Below are positions 1 through 8,599 of a stretch of 64,000 bases of DNA, piece by piece. Every line of letters begins with the position of its first letter. Within the stretch, counting starts at the first letter, position 1. A model generated the notes under the pieces. It saw only the letters and a list, made by a program, of their open reading frames with translations, was not told the origin of the DNA and ran no database searches. Both the position numbers and the translations under genes were made by a program. Source of the DNA: Achromobacter sp. Marseille-Q4962 (GTDB lineage Bacteria; Pseudomonadota; Gammaproteobacteria; Burkholderiales; Burkholderiaceae_B); contig NZ_CALSFU010000010.1 in assembly GCF_943737005.1 (NCBI RefSeq), positions 1-64,000 of the forward strand, in the 5' to 3' direction.

Positions 1-307
1 GCACTGCCTTGCAAAAATCACGTGGCCCCCTGCACCGCAGAACCCCGCGCCTCGCCTTGCCCTGCCGCACCGCCCCGCTTCAATTTCCGGGCCCAGCGGC
101 AAGGGAGCGAGACTATAGCACAGATTTTTTGCGTGTGTGGCGAGGCGGGCGAAAAGATCAAAAAGTCCATGCCGCACTGGCGCCGCCTGCCCGCCGTAGC
201 CTGCACCCCATCTTACTTAACTTATATAGCCCCCTACCCCCTATATATATGCCACCGCCTCCCCTGCTCCACAGGGAGATGCCTGAAAGCGCCTGACGGA
301 CCGGCCC
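1..307. other. left-edge intergenic stretch, no gene seen
   Basis: No reading frame here looks like a real gene. The right half is unusually AT-rich for this window and holds a perfect inverted repeat, TATATAG (223-229) and CTATATA (241-247), around an 11-base C-rich loop. On the minus strand this offers TATATA-type -10-like sequence, so it could be a promoter for a minus-strand gene beyond the left edge. That is inference; there is no convincing -35 partner. Confidence 0.4.
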
Positions 308-784
308 CTACAGCCGCAGTTCCGTGGTTTCCTTGATCTGCTGCAGGGCGAAGAAGGAGCGCATATCCACGACGGCGGGGTGGCGCATGAGGGTGTCCAT
401 GGCGAAGCGGGAAAAATGCGCCAGGTCGGCGACCTGGATGCGCAGCAGGTAATCCATGTCGCCCGACATGGCGTAGCACTCCACCACTTCGGGCCAGAGT
501 TGCACGTCGCGGGCGAAGTCGTTCATGGGCGCGTGGCTGGATCCGCTGGTCTTGTTGAGGCGGATGTTCACGTAGGCCAGCAGGCCCAGCCCGACCTTTT
601 CGGCGTCGATGAGCGCCACGTATTTCTTGATGAACCCTTTTTCTTCCAGACGCCTGACCCGGCGCAGGCAGGGACTGGGGGACAGGGACACGCGATCGGC
701 GAGCTCCTGGTTGCTCAGGCGCCCGTCGCGCTGCAATTCGGCCAGTATCCGGAGATCTGTCCGATCGAGCTCTATGTCAGACAT
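308..784 (-). CDS. Lrp/AsnC family transcriptional regulator
   Basis: A 158-residue protein of the usual Lrp/AsnC length. An N-terminal helix-turn-helix lies at about residues 8-55 ([20 protein letters not shown]) and an effector-binding RAM domain at about 65-150. The start follows a GGAGG site about 8 bases upstream. It is divergent from the 4-hydroxyphenylpyruvate dioxygenase gene across 157 bp, so local control of tyrosine/phenylalanine catabolism is the natural guess; an aromatic amino acid or keto acid may be the effector. Family call is secure, the target is inferred from position. Confidence 0.9.
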   Translation of the reverse strand: MSDIELDRTDLRILAELQRDGRLSNQELADRVSLSPSPCLRRVRRLEEKGFIKKYVALIDAEKVGLGLLAYVNIRLNKTSGSSHAPMNDFARDVQLWPEVVECYAMSGDMDYLLRIQVADLAHFSRFAMDTLMRHPAVVDMRSFFALQQIKETTELRL

Positions 785-811
785 ATTCTTGCCTCCAATA
801 GGTATATTTCG

Positions 812-824
812 GCAATATTATTGC
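812..824. promoter_or_regulatory. 13-bp palindrome in the lrp-hpd divergent region
   Basis: GCAATATTATTGC is a perfect palindrome about a central T, and a further TTGCAATTGT lies near 851-860. It sits 28 bp upstream of the Lrp-type gene and 118 bp upstream of hpd. Lrp/AsnC proteins often bind AT-rich palindromes in shared divergent promoters, so this is a candidate operator for the adjacent regulator. No binding evidence. Confidence 0.4.
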
Positions 825-941
825 TCAGGCACCACAGTTTTGCGCCATCTTTGCAATTGTCTGCCTGGGTTTCCTTCCTACAATCTCTTCCTCAGACAGG
901 ACGCCGAGGCGTCTTCGAACAACGATGCAAGGGAGCAGACA

Positions 942-2054
942 ATGAGCAGCGCCTTCCAGCCCTGGGACAACCCGATGGGCACCGCCGGGTTTGAATTCAT
1001 CGAATATGCCGCGCCGGACCCCGCGGCGTTGCGCAAGGTTTTTGAAACGCTGGGCTTCAAAGCCATCGCGCGCCACCGCCACAAGGACGTGACCCTGTAC
1101 CGCCAGGGCGGCGTGAATTTCCTGATCAATGCGGAGCCCGATTCCTTCGCGCAGCGGTTCGCGCGCCTGCACGGTCCATCGATCTGTGCCATTGCGTTCA
1201 GGGTGCAGGATGCCAACGCGGCGTACAAGCGCGCGCTGGAACTGGGCGCCTGGGGCTTCGATTCGCACAGCGGCCCCATGGAACTGAACATTCCCGCCAT
1301 CAAGGGGATCGGCGATTCGCTGATCTACCTGGTGGATCGCTGGAAAGGCAAGGAAGGCCATGGCGGCATCGGCGACATCAGCATCTATGACGTGGATTTC
1401 GTGCCGCTGGATCCGGCCAACGCCAAGTCCGACCTGACGCACCGCGGCGCGGGACTGACCCTGGTCGACCACCTGACCCACAACGTGCACAAGGGCCGCA
1501 TGGCGGAATGGGCGGAGTTCTATGAGCGCCTGTTCAACTTCCGCGAAGTGCGCTATTTCGACATCGAAGGCAAGGTCACCGGCGTGAAGTCCAAGGCCAT
1601 GACCTCGCCCTGCGGCAACATCCGCATCCCGATCAACGAGGAAGGCACGGACGAGAAGGGCCAGATCCAGGAATACCTGGACCTGTACCGTGGCGAAGGC
1701 ATCCAGCATATCGCCATGGCGACCGACGACATCTATGCCACGGTGGAAGCGCTGCGCGCCAACGGCGTGGCGTTCCTGGACACGCCGGACACCTATTACG
1801 AACTGCTGGACCGCCGCCTGCCCGGCCACGGCGAGGATGTGGGCCGTCTGCAGAAGAACCGCATCCTGCTGGACGGCGCCCCCGACGGCGGCCTGCTGCT
1901 GCAGATCTTCACCGAGAACCAGATCGGCCCCATCTTCTTCGAGATCATCCAGCGCAAGGGCAACGACGGTTTCGGCGAGGGCAACTTCAAGGCCCTGTTC
2001 GAGTCGATCGAGCTGGACCAGATGCGCCGCGGCGTGCTCAAGGCGGTCGAGTAA
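942..2054 (+). CDS. hpd: 4-hydroxyphenylpyruvate dioxygenase
   Basis: This Fe(II) enzyme converts 4-hydroxyphenylpyruvate to homogentisate in tyrosine catabolism. The 370-residue protein has the two vicinal-oxygen-chelate halves of the family. The three expected iron ligands are visible: His177 (DHLTHNV), His256 (GIQHIA) and Glu334 (FFEIIQR). The C-terminal [16 protein letters not shown] segment is also typical. The frame stays open upstream, but the ATG at 942 follows AGGGAGC and matches the family N-terminus. The gene is followed at once by a strong terminator, so it is probably monocistronic, under the divergent Lrp-type regulator. Confidence 0.95.
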   Translation: MSSAFQPWDNPMGTAGFEFIEYAAPDPAALRKVFETLGFKAIARHRHKDVTLYRQGGVNFLINAEPDSFAQRFARLHGPSICAIAFRVQDANAAYKRALELGAWGFDSHSGPMELNIPAIKGIGDSLIYLVDRWKGKEGHGGIGDISIYDVDFVPLDPANAKSDLTHRGAGLTLVDHLTHNVHKGRMAEWAEFYERLFNFREVRYFDIEGKVTGVKSKAMTSPCGNIRIPINEEGTDEKGQIQEYLDLYRGEGIQHIAMATDDIYATVEALRANGVAFLDTPDTYYELLDRRLPGHGEDVGRLQKNRILLDGAPDGGLLLQIFTENQIGPIFFEIIQRKGNDGFGEGNFKALFESIELDQMRRGVLKAVE

Positions 2055-2107
2055 GAACTTCCCCTGGCAGCGCCGGCCTCCTGCATGAGCCGGCGCCGGC
2101 CCTTGAG

Positions 2108-2135
2108 ACCTCGCCTGCCCGGCGAGGTTTTTTTT
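2108..2135 (+). terminator. Rho-independent terminator of hpd
   Basis: A perfect 8-bp stem, ACCTCGCC (2108-2115) and GGCGAGGT (2121-2128), encloses a 5-base loop and runs into eight Ts. It lies 54 bp past the hpd stop and separates hpd from the convergent msrA. Confidence 0.9.
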
Positions 2136-2178
2136 GCCATGGAGAACCGCAAGCAAGCCGGCCGGTGCGGCGGCAGGC

Positions 2179-2733
2179 TCAGCGGCTCAGGCGGTCCTGG
2201 AACTGCTTGCGGAACTTCGCCACCTTGGGCGCGATGACGAACTGGCAGTAGCCCTGTTCGGGATGCAGCGCGAAGTAGTCGCGGTGGTAGTCTTCGGCAG
2301 GCCAGAAGGTGGCCGGCGGCAACAGCCTGGTGACGATGGGCGCGTCGTAGATTTTCTGCGCCTCGACCTCGGCGATGACGGCCTGCGCCTGGTCGCGCTG
2401 CGCGTCGCTCTGCCAGAAGATGGCGGATTCGTACTGCGGACCGACGTCGTTGCCCTGGCGGCCCGGCGTGGTGGGGTCGTGCGTGGCGAAGAAGACGCGC
2501 AGCAGGTCGCCGTAGGACAGCACGGCAGGATCGAACTCGATCCGCGCGACTTCGATATGGCCGGTGTCTTTGCCGCACACCTGCTCGTAGGTGGGGTTGT
2601 CCACGTGTCCGCCGGCATAGCCGGGCAACACGCTGACGACCCCTTTCAGGTCCTTGAAGACCGCTTCCACGCACCAGAAGCAGCCGCCGCCCAGGACGGC
2701 GACCTCACGACCCGGGGTTGCTTGTTCCGCCAT
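2179..2733 (-). CDS. msrA: peptide-methionine (S)-S-oxide reductase MsrA
   Basis: Repairs oxidised methionine (S-sulfoxide) in proteins. The 184-residue protein has the catalytic motif GGGCFWC, with the nucleophile at Cys18, near the N-terminus, followed by the family segments YAGGHVDNPTYEQVC and FWPAEDYHRDYF. A later Cys in GYCQF may act in resolving the sulfenic acid. There is no fused MsrB domain. It is the last gene of a minus-strand run after ilvD and a small cytochrome c, 51 bp beyond the cytochrome stop, so co-transcription is likely. Confidence 0.95.
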   Translation of the reverse strand: MAEQATPGREVAVLGGGCFWCVEAVFKDLKGVVSVLPGYAGGHVDNPTYEQVCGKDTGHIEVARIEFDPAVLSYGDLLRVFFATHDPTTPGRQGNDVGPQYESAIFWQSDAQRDQAQAVIAEVEAQKIYDAPIVTRLLPPATFWPAEDYHRDYFALHPEQGYCQFVIAPKVAKFRKQFQDRLSR

Positions 2734-2784
2734 GATGATTTCCTTTTCGATGAATGGCCGCTTCAGGCCGGAGCCGGGCCGGGA

Positions 2785-3120
2785 TCAGGGTTTCGCGGGC
2801 GCGAGAGAGAGAATCCACTCGGCCAGGCGATGAGCGTCGTCGGGGCTGACTTGCGTCTGCGCCGGCATGGGCACGGCGCCCCAGGCACCCCGCCCGCCGC
2901 CGCGGATCTTGCCGGCAAGATACTCCACCATGGCGTCGCCCTGGCCCGCATAGCGTTCGGCCACGCTGCGCAGCGGCGGCCCCACCCGCTTTACGTCCAC
3001 CTGATGGCAAGCCATACAGGCTTTGCGCTTGGCCAGGTCCGGGCCGGTGGTCTGGGCATGGGCCGCGCCCGTTGCCGCCATGCACAGCAAAATCCCCCAA
3101 AAACTAGCTCTCAAACGCAT
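2785..3120 (-). CDS. small c-type cytochrome, periplasmic
   Basis: A 111-residue protein with an export signal (about residues 1-22, ending AAHA), one haem-attachment motif CMACH at 35-39 and a probable axial Met85 (GAVPMPAQ). The size and layout match soluble cytochrome c551/c552-type electron carriers. Its start overlaps the 3' end of ilvD by 17 bp, which suggests translational coupling. The redox partner cannot be told from sequence; msrA follows. Confidence 0.88.
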   Translation of the reverse strand: MRLRASFWGILLCMAATGAAHAQTTGPDLAKRKACMACHQVDVKRVGPPLRSVAERYAGQGDAMVEYLAGKIRGGGRGAWGAVPMPAQTQVSPDDAHRLAEWILSLAPAKP

Positions 3121-4789
3121 CGGTTACTGCCCCACGGCTCGCGGTGCTGGCGAGCCTGCCGAACTTGGCAAGCACACCGCGTGTATAACGCGGCTTGGGC
3201 GGAACCCAGGCCTGGCGACGAACCGCCATTTCTTCGTCGCTGATGTTGAGCTGCAGCAGCAGCTTGTGGGCATCGATGGTAACCGAATCGCCCTCCCGTA
3301 TCAGCGCGATGGGGCCGCCCACGAAGGCTTCCGGCGCCACGTGGCCGACGACCATGCCCCAGGTGCCGCCCGAAAAACGACCGTCGGTGATGAGGCCCAC
3401 GCTTTCGCCCAGCCCCTGCCCCACCAGCGCCGAGGTGGGCGCCAGCATTTCACGCATGCCGGGACCGCCCTTGGGGCCCTCGTAGCGGATGACCACCACG
3501 TCGCCGGCGACGATCCGGCGCGCCATGATGGCTTTCATGGCCTCGTCTTCGGAATCGAAGACCCGCGCCGGTCCGGTGATGACGGGATTCTTCAGGCCCG
3601 TGATCTTGGCCACGCAGCCTTCAGGCGAAAGATTGCCCTTGAGGATGGCCAAGTGCCCCTGCGGATACAGGGCCTGGTCGATGGGGCGGATCACGTCCTG
3701 CCCGGCGCGGGGCGACGACGGCACGCCGGCAAGCGTTTCGGCGATGGTCTTGCCGGTGATGGTGATGCAGTCGCCGTGCAGCAGGCCCGCGTCGAGCAGC
3801 AGCTTCATGACCTGGGGAATGCCGCCCGCGCGATGCAGGTCGGTGGCGACGTAGCGCCCCGAGGGCTTGAGGTCGCAGATCACGGGCACGCGCTGGCGGA
3901 TGCGCTCGAAATCGTCGATGGTCCATTCGACCTCGGCCGCGTGGGCAATGGCCAGGAAGTGCAGCACCGCATTGGTCGAGCCGCCGGTGGCCATGATGAC
4001 CGACACCGCGTTTTCGATGGATTCACGGGTGATGATGTCGCGCGGCCGCAGGTTGCGCCGCACGGCCTCGACCAGCACGCGCGCCGATTCCGCTGCCGAG
4101 GCGACCTTTTCTTCGTCCTCGTTGGCCATGGTGCTCGAATACGGCAGGCTCATGCCCAGCGCCTCGAAGGCGGAACTCATGGTGTTGGCCGTGTACATGC
4201 CGCCACAGGAACCCGAACCCGGAATGGCGCAGCGCTCTATCTGCCTGAAATCCGCTTCGTCCATGCGGCCCATGGTGTATTCGCCCACGGCCTCGAACAC
4301 CGACACGATGGTGAGATCCTGGCCCTTGTAGCGCCCCGGCTTAATGGTGCCGCCATAGACGTAGATGCCCGGCACGTTCATGCGCGCGAGCGCGATCATG
4401 CCGCCCGGCATGTTCTTGTCGCAGCCGCCGATGACGACCACGCCGTCCATCCACTGGCCCTGGGCGGCAGTTTCGATACAGTCGGCGATGACCTCGCGCG
4501 AGACGAGGGAGTATTTCATGCCTTCGGTGCCCATGGACATGCCGTCGGAAACGGTGGGCGTGCCGAAGACCTGGGGATTGGCCCGCGCCTGGCGGATGGC
4601 GGCGATCGCCGCGTCTGCCAGACGCTGCAGCCCGCTGTTGCAGGGGGTGATGGTGGAATGGCCATTGGCCACGCCGATCATCGGGTTTTCGAAATCGGCT
4701 TCCTGGTATCCCAGGGCGTAATACATGGCGCGGTTGGGCGCGCGCTCGACCCCCTGGGTGACATGGCGGGAACGTTCGTTGTTCGGCAT
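3104..4789 (-). CDS. ilvD: dihydroxy-acid dehydratase
   Basis: Third shared step of branched-chain amino acid synthesis: dehydrates 2,3-dihydroxy-isovalerate and its methyl-valerate analogue. The 561-residue protein has the cluster-binding cysteines in [11 protein letters not shown] and [14 protein letters not shown], and the C-terminal family motif [19 protein letters not shown]. Length fits the short IlvD subgroup, which commonly carries a [2Fe-2S] cluster; the cluster type here is not proven. It is the first gene of a minus-strand run with the cytochrome c and msrA genes, and divergent from lgt. Confidence 0.95.
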   Translation of the reverse strand: MPNNERSRHVTQGVERAPNRAMYYALGYQEADFENPMIGVANGHSTITPCNSGLQRLADAAIAAIRQARANPQVFGTPTVSDGMSMGTEGMKYSLVSREVIADCIETAAQGQWMDGVVVIGGCDKNMPGGMIALARMNVPGIYVYGGTIKPGRYKGQDLTIVSVFEAVGEYTMGRMDEADFRQIERCAIPGSGSCGGMYTANTMSSAFEALGMSLPYSSTMANEDEEKVASAAESARVLVEAVRRNLRPRDIITRESIENAVSVIMATGGSTNAVLHFLAIAHAAEVEWTIDDFERIRQRVPVICDLKPSGRYVATDLHRAGGIPQVMKLLLDAGLLHGDCITITGKTIAETLAGVPSSPRAGQDVIRPIDQALYPQGHLAILKGNLSPEGCVAKITGLKNPVITGPARVFDSEDEAMKAIMARRIVAGDVVVIRYEGPKGGPGMREMLAPTSALVGQGLGESVGLITDGRFSGGTWGMVVGHVAPEAFVGGPIALIREGDSVTIDAHKLLLQLNISDEEMAVRRQAWVPPKPRYTRGVLAKFGRLASTASRGAVTDAFES

Positions 4790-4920
4790 GGTCTGGTCTC
4801 CTGTCGGCCTTCGGGGCTCAGATGCGGCAGACGGGGGCCGGCGGGCGGGCCGGCTCTCGGGGCGCGGGTCTTCGCGGCTTGCCGGTTATTATCATTCAAC
4901 TTTTTTCTGCCGGGCGGAAC

Positions 4921-5709
4921 ATGCTGCAATATCCCCAATTCGACCCCGTGGCCCTGCGCATCGGGCCTCTGGCCATTCATTGGTACGGCCTGATGTACCT
5001 GGTTGGCTTCGCCCTCGTTTATCTGCTGGGCCGCCGGCGGATCGTGCATGGGCACGCCACGCCGCTGACCGCGCGCGATCTCGAAGACCTGATCTTCTAC
5101 AGCGTGCTGGGGGTGGTGCTCGGCGGACGGCTGGGCTATGTCCTGTTCTACAAGCCCGACTACTACATGGCGCACCCGCTGGAGGTCCTGTATCTCTGGG
5201 AAGGCGGCATGTCGTTCCACGGCGGCCTGATCGGCGTGATCCTCGTGATGTTGCTGTTCGCGCGCAAGAAGTCGCTGCCTTTTTTCGCGGTGAGCGATTT
5301 CATCGCGCCGCTGATCCCGCTGGGGCTGGGTTTCGGCCGCCTGGGCAATTTCATCAACGGCGAGCTGTGGGGCCGGCCCGGCAATGTGCCGTGGGCCATG
5401 GTGTTCCCGCAAAGCGGCGACGGCCTGCCGCGCCATCCGTCGCAGCTCTACGAGCTGGGGCTGGAAGGCATCGTGCTCTTCGCGCTGATGTGGTGGTTTT
5501 CCAGCAAGCCGCGCCCGCTGGGACAGGTGAGCGCGCTGTTCCTGATCGGCTACGGAACCTTCCGCTTCCTGGTGGAGTTCACCCGCGAGCCGGACAATTT
5601 CCTGGGCCTGCTCGCGGGCGGGTTGAGCATGGGCCAGTGGCTGTCCCTGCCCATGGTGGCGCTGGGCGCCGTGCTTTTCGTGTTTACTGCAAAACGATCG
5701 TCCCATTGA
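4921..5709 (+). CDS. lgt: phosphatidylglycerol-prolipoprotein diacylglyceryl transferase
   Basis: Inner-membrane enzyme that adds diacylglycerol to the lipobox cysteine of prolipoproteins, the first step of lipoprotein maturation. The 262-residue protein has about seven membrane segments, the FHGGLIG segment and the Lgt signature around [13 protein letters not shown]. The ATG at 4921 after GGGCGGA gives the normal N-terminus ([20 protein letters not shown]). Its substrates in this window include Pal, MltD and the lipoprotein hydrolase at 38.2 kb. The 3' end overlaps the convergent SIMPL gene by 26 bp. Confidence 0.95.
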   Translation: MLQYPQFDPVALRIGPLAIHWYGLMYLVGFALVYLLGRRRIVHGHATPLTARDLEDLIFYSVLGVVLGGRLGYVLFYKPDYYMAHPLEVLYLWEGGMSFHGGLIGVILVMLLFARKKSLPFFAVSDFIAPLIPLGLGFGRLGNFINGELWGRPGNVPWAMVFPQSGDGLPRHPSQLYELGLEGIVLFALMWWFSSKPRPLGQVSALFLIGYGTFRFLVEFTREPDNFLGLLAGGLSMGQWLSLPMVALGAVLFVFTAKRSSH

Positions 5710-6439
5710 CGGCCACGCTCACCGTGACGTTGCCTGCATCGAGGGGAACGTCCGGGCTGTAGGCGCCGCCGGCGTCCTTGGCCATGGCCTGGGTGGCCAT
5801 CATGCGCGGCATGGGCGCCGCGCCGCCCGAACCGCCGAGCTCGAGCTTGCTCAGGCGGTAGCCCGTGAATCCGAACGCGTTGGCGGCCGCCAGGGCGCGC
5901 TCCTTGAAAGCCTGGGCGGCTTCCTTGAGCAGCTTGCGCTCTTCGGCCTCGCGCGCGGCGCGCGACAGCGAGAAGCTGATGTTGCTGATGGCCGTCTTGT
6001 CGGACAGCCTGGACGCCAACGCGGCCGCGGCATCGAAATCCTTGGATTCGAGAATGATCTCTCCCTGGCCGCGCCAGGAGCTGATCTTGCCCTTGTTATT
6101 GGTATTGGGCCAGACGTGGAAACCGCCCGTGCGCACGTCGACGCCCTTGGTTTCCCGCGCGCGCTTGGCGACGTCGTCCAGGGCGGCGGTGAGCTTCTTG
6201 CCGGCCGCGGGCTGGTCGGGCGCATCCACTTCCGCGGACAGCGTGATGCGGACGGTGTCCTGCTTGACTTCGGAGGAGGCCATGGCCTGCAGCGTCATTT
6301 CAGGTGCGCGGCTGGCCGGCGCCTCGGCGGCCGGGTTGTCTTGCGCCTGCGCGAAAGCGGGCTGGGCCGCGCCGATGGCGGCCACGGCCGCGCACGCCGC
6401 GCCGAGACGGGTCAGCGAGGAGAGTGGATTCTTGAGCAT
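5684..6439 (-). CDS. SIMPL (DUF541) domain periplasmic protein
   Basis: A 251-residue protein with a signal peptide (about residues 1-30, ending QPAFA) and a SIMPL/DUF541 domain over the remainder, including the typical stretches [15 protein letters not shown] and [10 protein letters not shown]. The family is widespread, exported and of unclear function; some members are tied to oxidative-stress phenotypes. The ATG at 6439 places the signal peptide at the N-terminus; the upstream in-frame extension lacks coding character. Convergent with lgt, overlapping 26 bp. Confidence 0.85.
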   Translation of the reverse strand: MLKNPLSSLTRLGAACAAVAAIGAAQPAFAQAQDNPAAEAPASRAPEMTLQAMASSEVKQDTVRITLSAEVDAPDQPAAGKKLTAALDDVAKRARETKGVDVRTGGFHVWPNTNNKGKISSWRGQGEIILESKDFDAAAALASRLSDKTAISNISFSLSRAAREAEERKLLKEAAQAFKERALAAANAFGFTGYRLSKLELGGSGGAAPMPRMMATQAMAKDAGGAYSPDVPLDAGNVTVSVAVNGTIVLQ

Positions 6440-6558
6440 GGACGGGTCCTGGAAGCGAGGACAAGGAAGGGAAGGAAAAAACGTCTGGGAACGTCCGGGG
6501 AGGGATCCGGAGCGGACCTGCGCCATGGCAGGTCCGCCAGGAAAGATGCCCCACCTGT

Positions 6559-6720
6559 GCCGTCTAGGCCGGCATCTCGAACCGTGAGGTTCAAGGTGGT
6601 CGCGTTCCGTAGAGCTTCGGGTTCGTCTACGGGAGACGATCGCGCCCGCTCTGCACTCCCGCAACCAATATGCCATAAGACATAGGTTCAGAGAATGTAT
6701 GGCCAAGTCACGAACACGGC
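6559..6720 (-). ncRNA. ssrS: 6S RNA, sigma70-RNA polymerase regulator
   Basis: The minus strand just downstream of zapA folds like 6S RNA. A terminal hairpin has arms GCAGAGC/GCTCTAC, GGG/CCC and TCGTC/GACGA; it is enclosed by GGTTGCG/CGCGACC. The 3' side of the central bubble holds a small hairpin, TTGAACC-TCAC-GGTTCGA, closely resembling the E. coli 6S element CCTTGAACC. Outer stems GGCC/GGCC and GCCGT/ACGGC close it. Position after zapA matches the zapA-ssrS order of other proteobacteria. Ends are approximate. 6S RNA mimics an open promoter and sequesters the housekeeping holoenzyme in stationary phase. Confidence 0.78.
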
Positions 6721-6776
6721 AGGGACAAACTGAAAATACTGCGTGGAACGGTACTGCGCCGCGCCGCCCGCGGCGG

Positions 6777-7088
6777 CTACAGCAGCTTTTCCTGACCCGA
6801 CAAGGCGTCATCGAGTACTGCGTTCATGTCCTCGATTCTACGCTTGAAGTCGCCGACCGCCAAACCGCCCAGCGGGCCGTCGGGCGCCTTCATGGCCAGC
6901 AGCTCGCCCGCGATCTGCAGGGCGGCCATGACGGCGATGCGTTCGTTGCTCGACACCTTGCCCGTGCCCTGGATGCGCAGCATGAGCTGGTCTACGTGCC
7001 GGACCGCGGCCAGCAGCGTGGGTTTTTCCTCGGGCGAGCAGGCCAGCGAATAATCGCGCCCGAGTATGGTGACATCTATGCGTTCCAT
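6777..7088 (-). CDS. zapA: cell division protein ZapA
   Basis: Cytoplasmic FtsZ-ring cross-linking protein. The 103-residue product has the ZapA layout: an N-terminal globular part (MERIDVTILGRDYSLAC, EEKPTLLAAVRHVD) and a C-terminal coiled coil (FKRRIEDMNAVLDDAL). Its ATG shares one base with the stop codon of the upstream coiled-coil gene (TGATG), so the two are translationally coupled. The 6S RNA gene lies about 57 bp downstream. Confidence 0.93.
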   Translation of the reverse strand: MERIDVTILGRDYSLACSPEEKPTLLAAVRHVDQLMLRIQGTGKVSSNERIAVMAALQIAGELLAMKAPDGPLGGLAVGDFKRRIEDMNAVLDDALSGQEKLL

Positions 7089-7534
7089 CAGTGTTGCTCT
7101 CCAGACGGCGCGCCCGGCAGGCGGGCCAGCACGGCGTCGATGCGCTCGCGGGCCGAGGCGGCCGCCACGCGCAGCCGCTGCAATTCGGTGTCGCGGCTCT
7201 GCAGGCTGCCTTGCAGCTCGCTCTCGCGGGCGGCGTAGCGGGCTTCCAGCGACTGGCGCTCGGAGATTTCACGCGCGAGCTGCTCGCGCAGGGAAGACTC
7301 GACCTGCTGCGCCTGCTCCAGCATGGCGCTGACGGCGCCGTCGTGATCGCGCAGCTTCGCTTGCAGCTCGGTGATTTCGGCTTCGCGCTCGGCGGCCCGC
7401 TGCTTGAGCGTGCGCTGTTCCGCTTCGAAGTCATTCACGCGTGCGCGCAACGCGTCACGCTCGGCGTGGAGTTGCCGGGTGCGTTGCACCAGTTGCCCGA
7501 TCCGGGCGGCGAGTTGGTCTAGGTCTTGCAGCAT
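7088..7534 (-). CDS. ZapB-like coiled-coil protein upstream of zapA
   Basis: A 148-residue, almost wholly helical protein rich in Glu, Arg, Gln and Ala in heptad patterns (LDQLAARIGQLVQRTRQLHAE onward). The ATG at 7534 is preferred because the earlier in-frame codons read poorly and the coiled coil starts at once. Small coiled-coil proteins directly before zapA are common in beta- and gammaproteobacteria and resemble ZapB, which bundles FtsZ filaments through ZapA. The role is inferred from structure and the one-base overlap with zapA. Confidence 0.7.
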   Translation of the reverse strand: MLQDLDQLAARIGQLVQRTRQLHAERDALRARVNDFEAEQRTLKQRAAEREAEITELQAKLRDHDGAVSAMLEQAQQVESSLREQLAREISERQSLEARYAARESELQGSLQSRDTELQRLRVAAASARERIDAVLARLPGAPSGEQH

Positions 7535-8120
7535 GGGCGCTATCGTAAACCATCCTGAACCTGATCGGGCCTCTTCACGCAAGGTGAGAAACCCGGCAAT
7601 ATTCAGTAGGAAATGTCTCTGGGATTACTGCGGGCTATCGCGCGGCGCGAACGTTAACCGATTCCGGCCGCACTGGAAAAGTCCTGTTGGAACCAGGGAT
7701 TCATCCTTGCGGCGGATGGACAAAACCAAAGCGTGCGGTCCCGTCCGCGCGCGCCGGCAACGAACATGCCCGCACCGCCGCAACCGCCGGCCGCGCCGAA
7801 ACCGCCACAGCCGCTTTCGCTTTTCTTTCGCCTAACTTTCACTTAGCTTTCAAATAGCCCTCAATCTGGCCGCCCCGTAACATTTGGGGGTCAGGAGTTC
7901 CCGTATTTTAGGGAAAACCCCAGGCTTTCACACAGCTTACAGGGTTTGCAGCATGCCAACGCTCCATTACCATTCGGCCTTTCAAGAAGCCCGGCCTTCG
8001 CTTTCATAAGAATTCATGGCACGCCCAAGTGCCTTTTTTGTGCCTGTCATTTGTCTTTCGGCATCCCGGCAGCGCCACCCGTTTTTTCATCTACATGCTG
8101 TAAACAGGAGCCAACCAATC
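7535..8120. other. long intergenic region before tctBA, no gene seen
   Basis: 586 bp separate the divergent zapA pair from tctB. I see no credible gene. The last 250 bp are less GC-rich and hold short hairpins: CCCC/GGGG around GTAACATTTG near 7873-7890 and GTTCCC/GGGAAAAC near 7898-7917. This part probably carries the tctBA promoter and an untranslated leader. No recognised riboswitch class was apparent. Confidence 0.45.
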
Positions 8121-8582
8121 ATGCAGCTACGAAATCGACAGGATTTCTGGTCGGGGGTGATGTTCATCGCCCTCGGACTGGGATTCGCCTGGGGCGCAAC
8201 GAGCTATCAAATGGGCACCGCGGCCCGCATGGGTCCGGGATACTTTCCTTTCTGGCTGGGCCTGGTGCTCGCGCTGCTGGGGGCGATCGTCCTGCTGGGC
8301 TCGCTTTCCAAGAACGCGGAAGACACGCATGTCGACAAGTTCGACTGGCGCATCGTATTTCTCATCGTCGGATCCGTGATCTTCTACGGCCTGGTGCTGA
8401 AGTTCCTGGGCGTATACATCTCGGTCTTCCTGCTGGTGGTCATCTGCAGCATGGCCAGCCATGAGTTCAACCTCAAGGTCGCTGTCGCCAACGGCATCTT
8501 CCTCGTCGTGTTCACCTATCTGGCGTTCATCAAGGGTCTGGGACTCATCTTCCCGCTGTGGCCGTCGTTTCTGGGTAATTAA
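8121..8582 (+). CDS. tctB: tripartite tricarboxylate transporter, small subunit TctB
   Basis: The 153-residue protein has four probable membrane segments and the TctB opening (RQDFWSGVMFIALGLGFAWGA, MGPGYFPFWLGL). With TctA it forms the membrane part of a tripartite tricarboxylate transporter (TTT), a secondary importer that needs a periplasmic TctC/Bug binding protein. Start at 8121 follows ACAGGAG. It is 17 bp before tctA with AAGGAG between them, so they form one operon. No binding protein gene is adjacent. Confidence 0.9.
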   Translation: MQLRNRQDFWSGVMFIALGLGFAWGATSYQMGTAARMGPGYFPFWLGLVLALLGAIVLLGSLSKNAEDTHVDKFDWRIVFLIVGSVIFYGLVLKFLGVYISVFLLVVICSMASHEFNLKVAVANGIFLVVFTYLAFIKGLGLIFPLWPSFLGN

Positions 8583-8599
8583 GTAAGGAGCTACCGGTC

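Noticed and set aside
5684-6811. 375-residue version of the SIMPL protein
   Set aside because: The extra N-terminus would run through the 6S RNA region and bury the signal peptide; the ATG at 6439 fits an exported protein.
7535-8120. Riboswitch in the leader of tctBA
   Set aside because: Short hairpins are present, but none matched a riboswitch consensus that I know, such as the glycine, TPP, SAM or cobalamin types.
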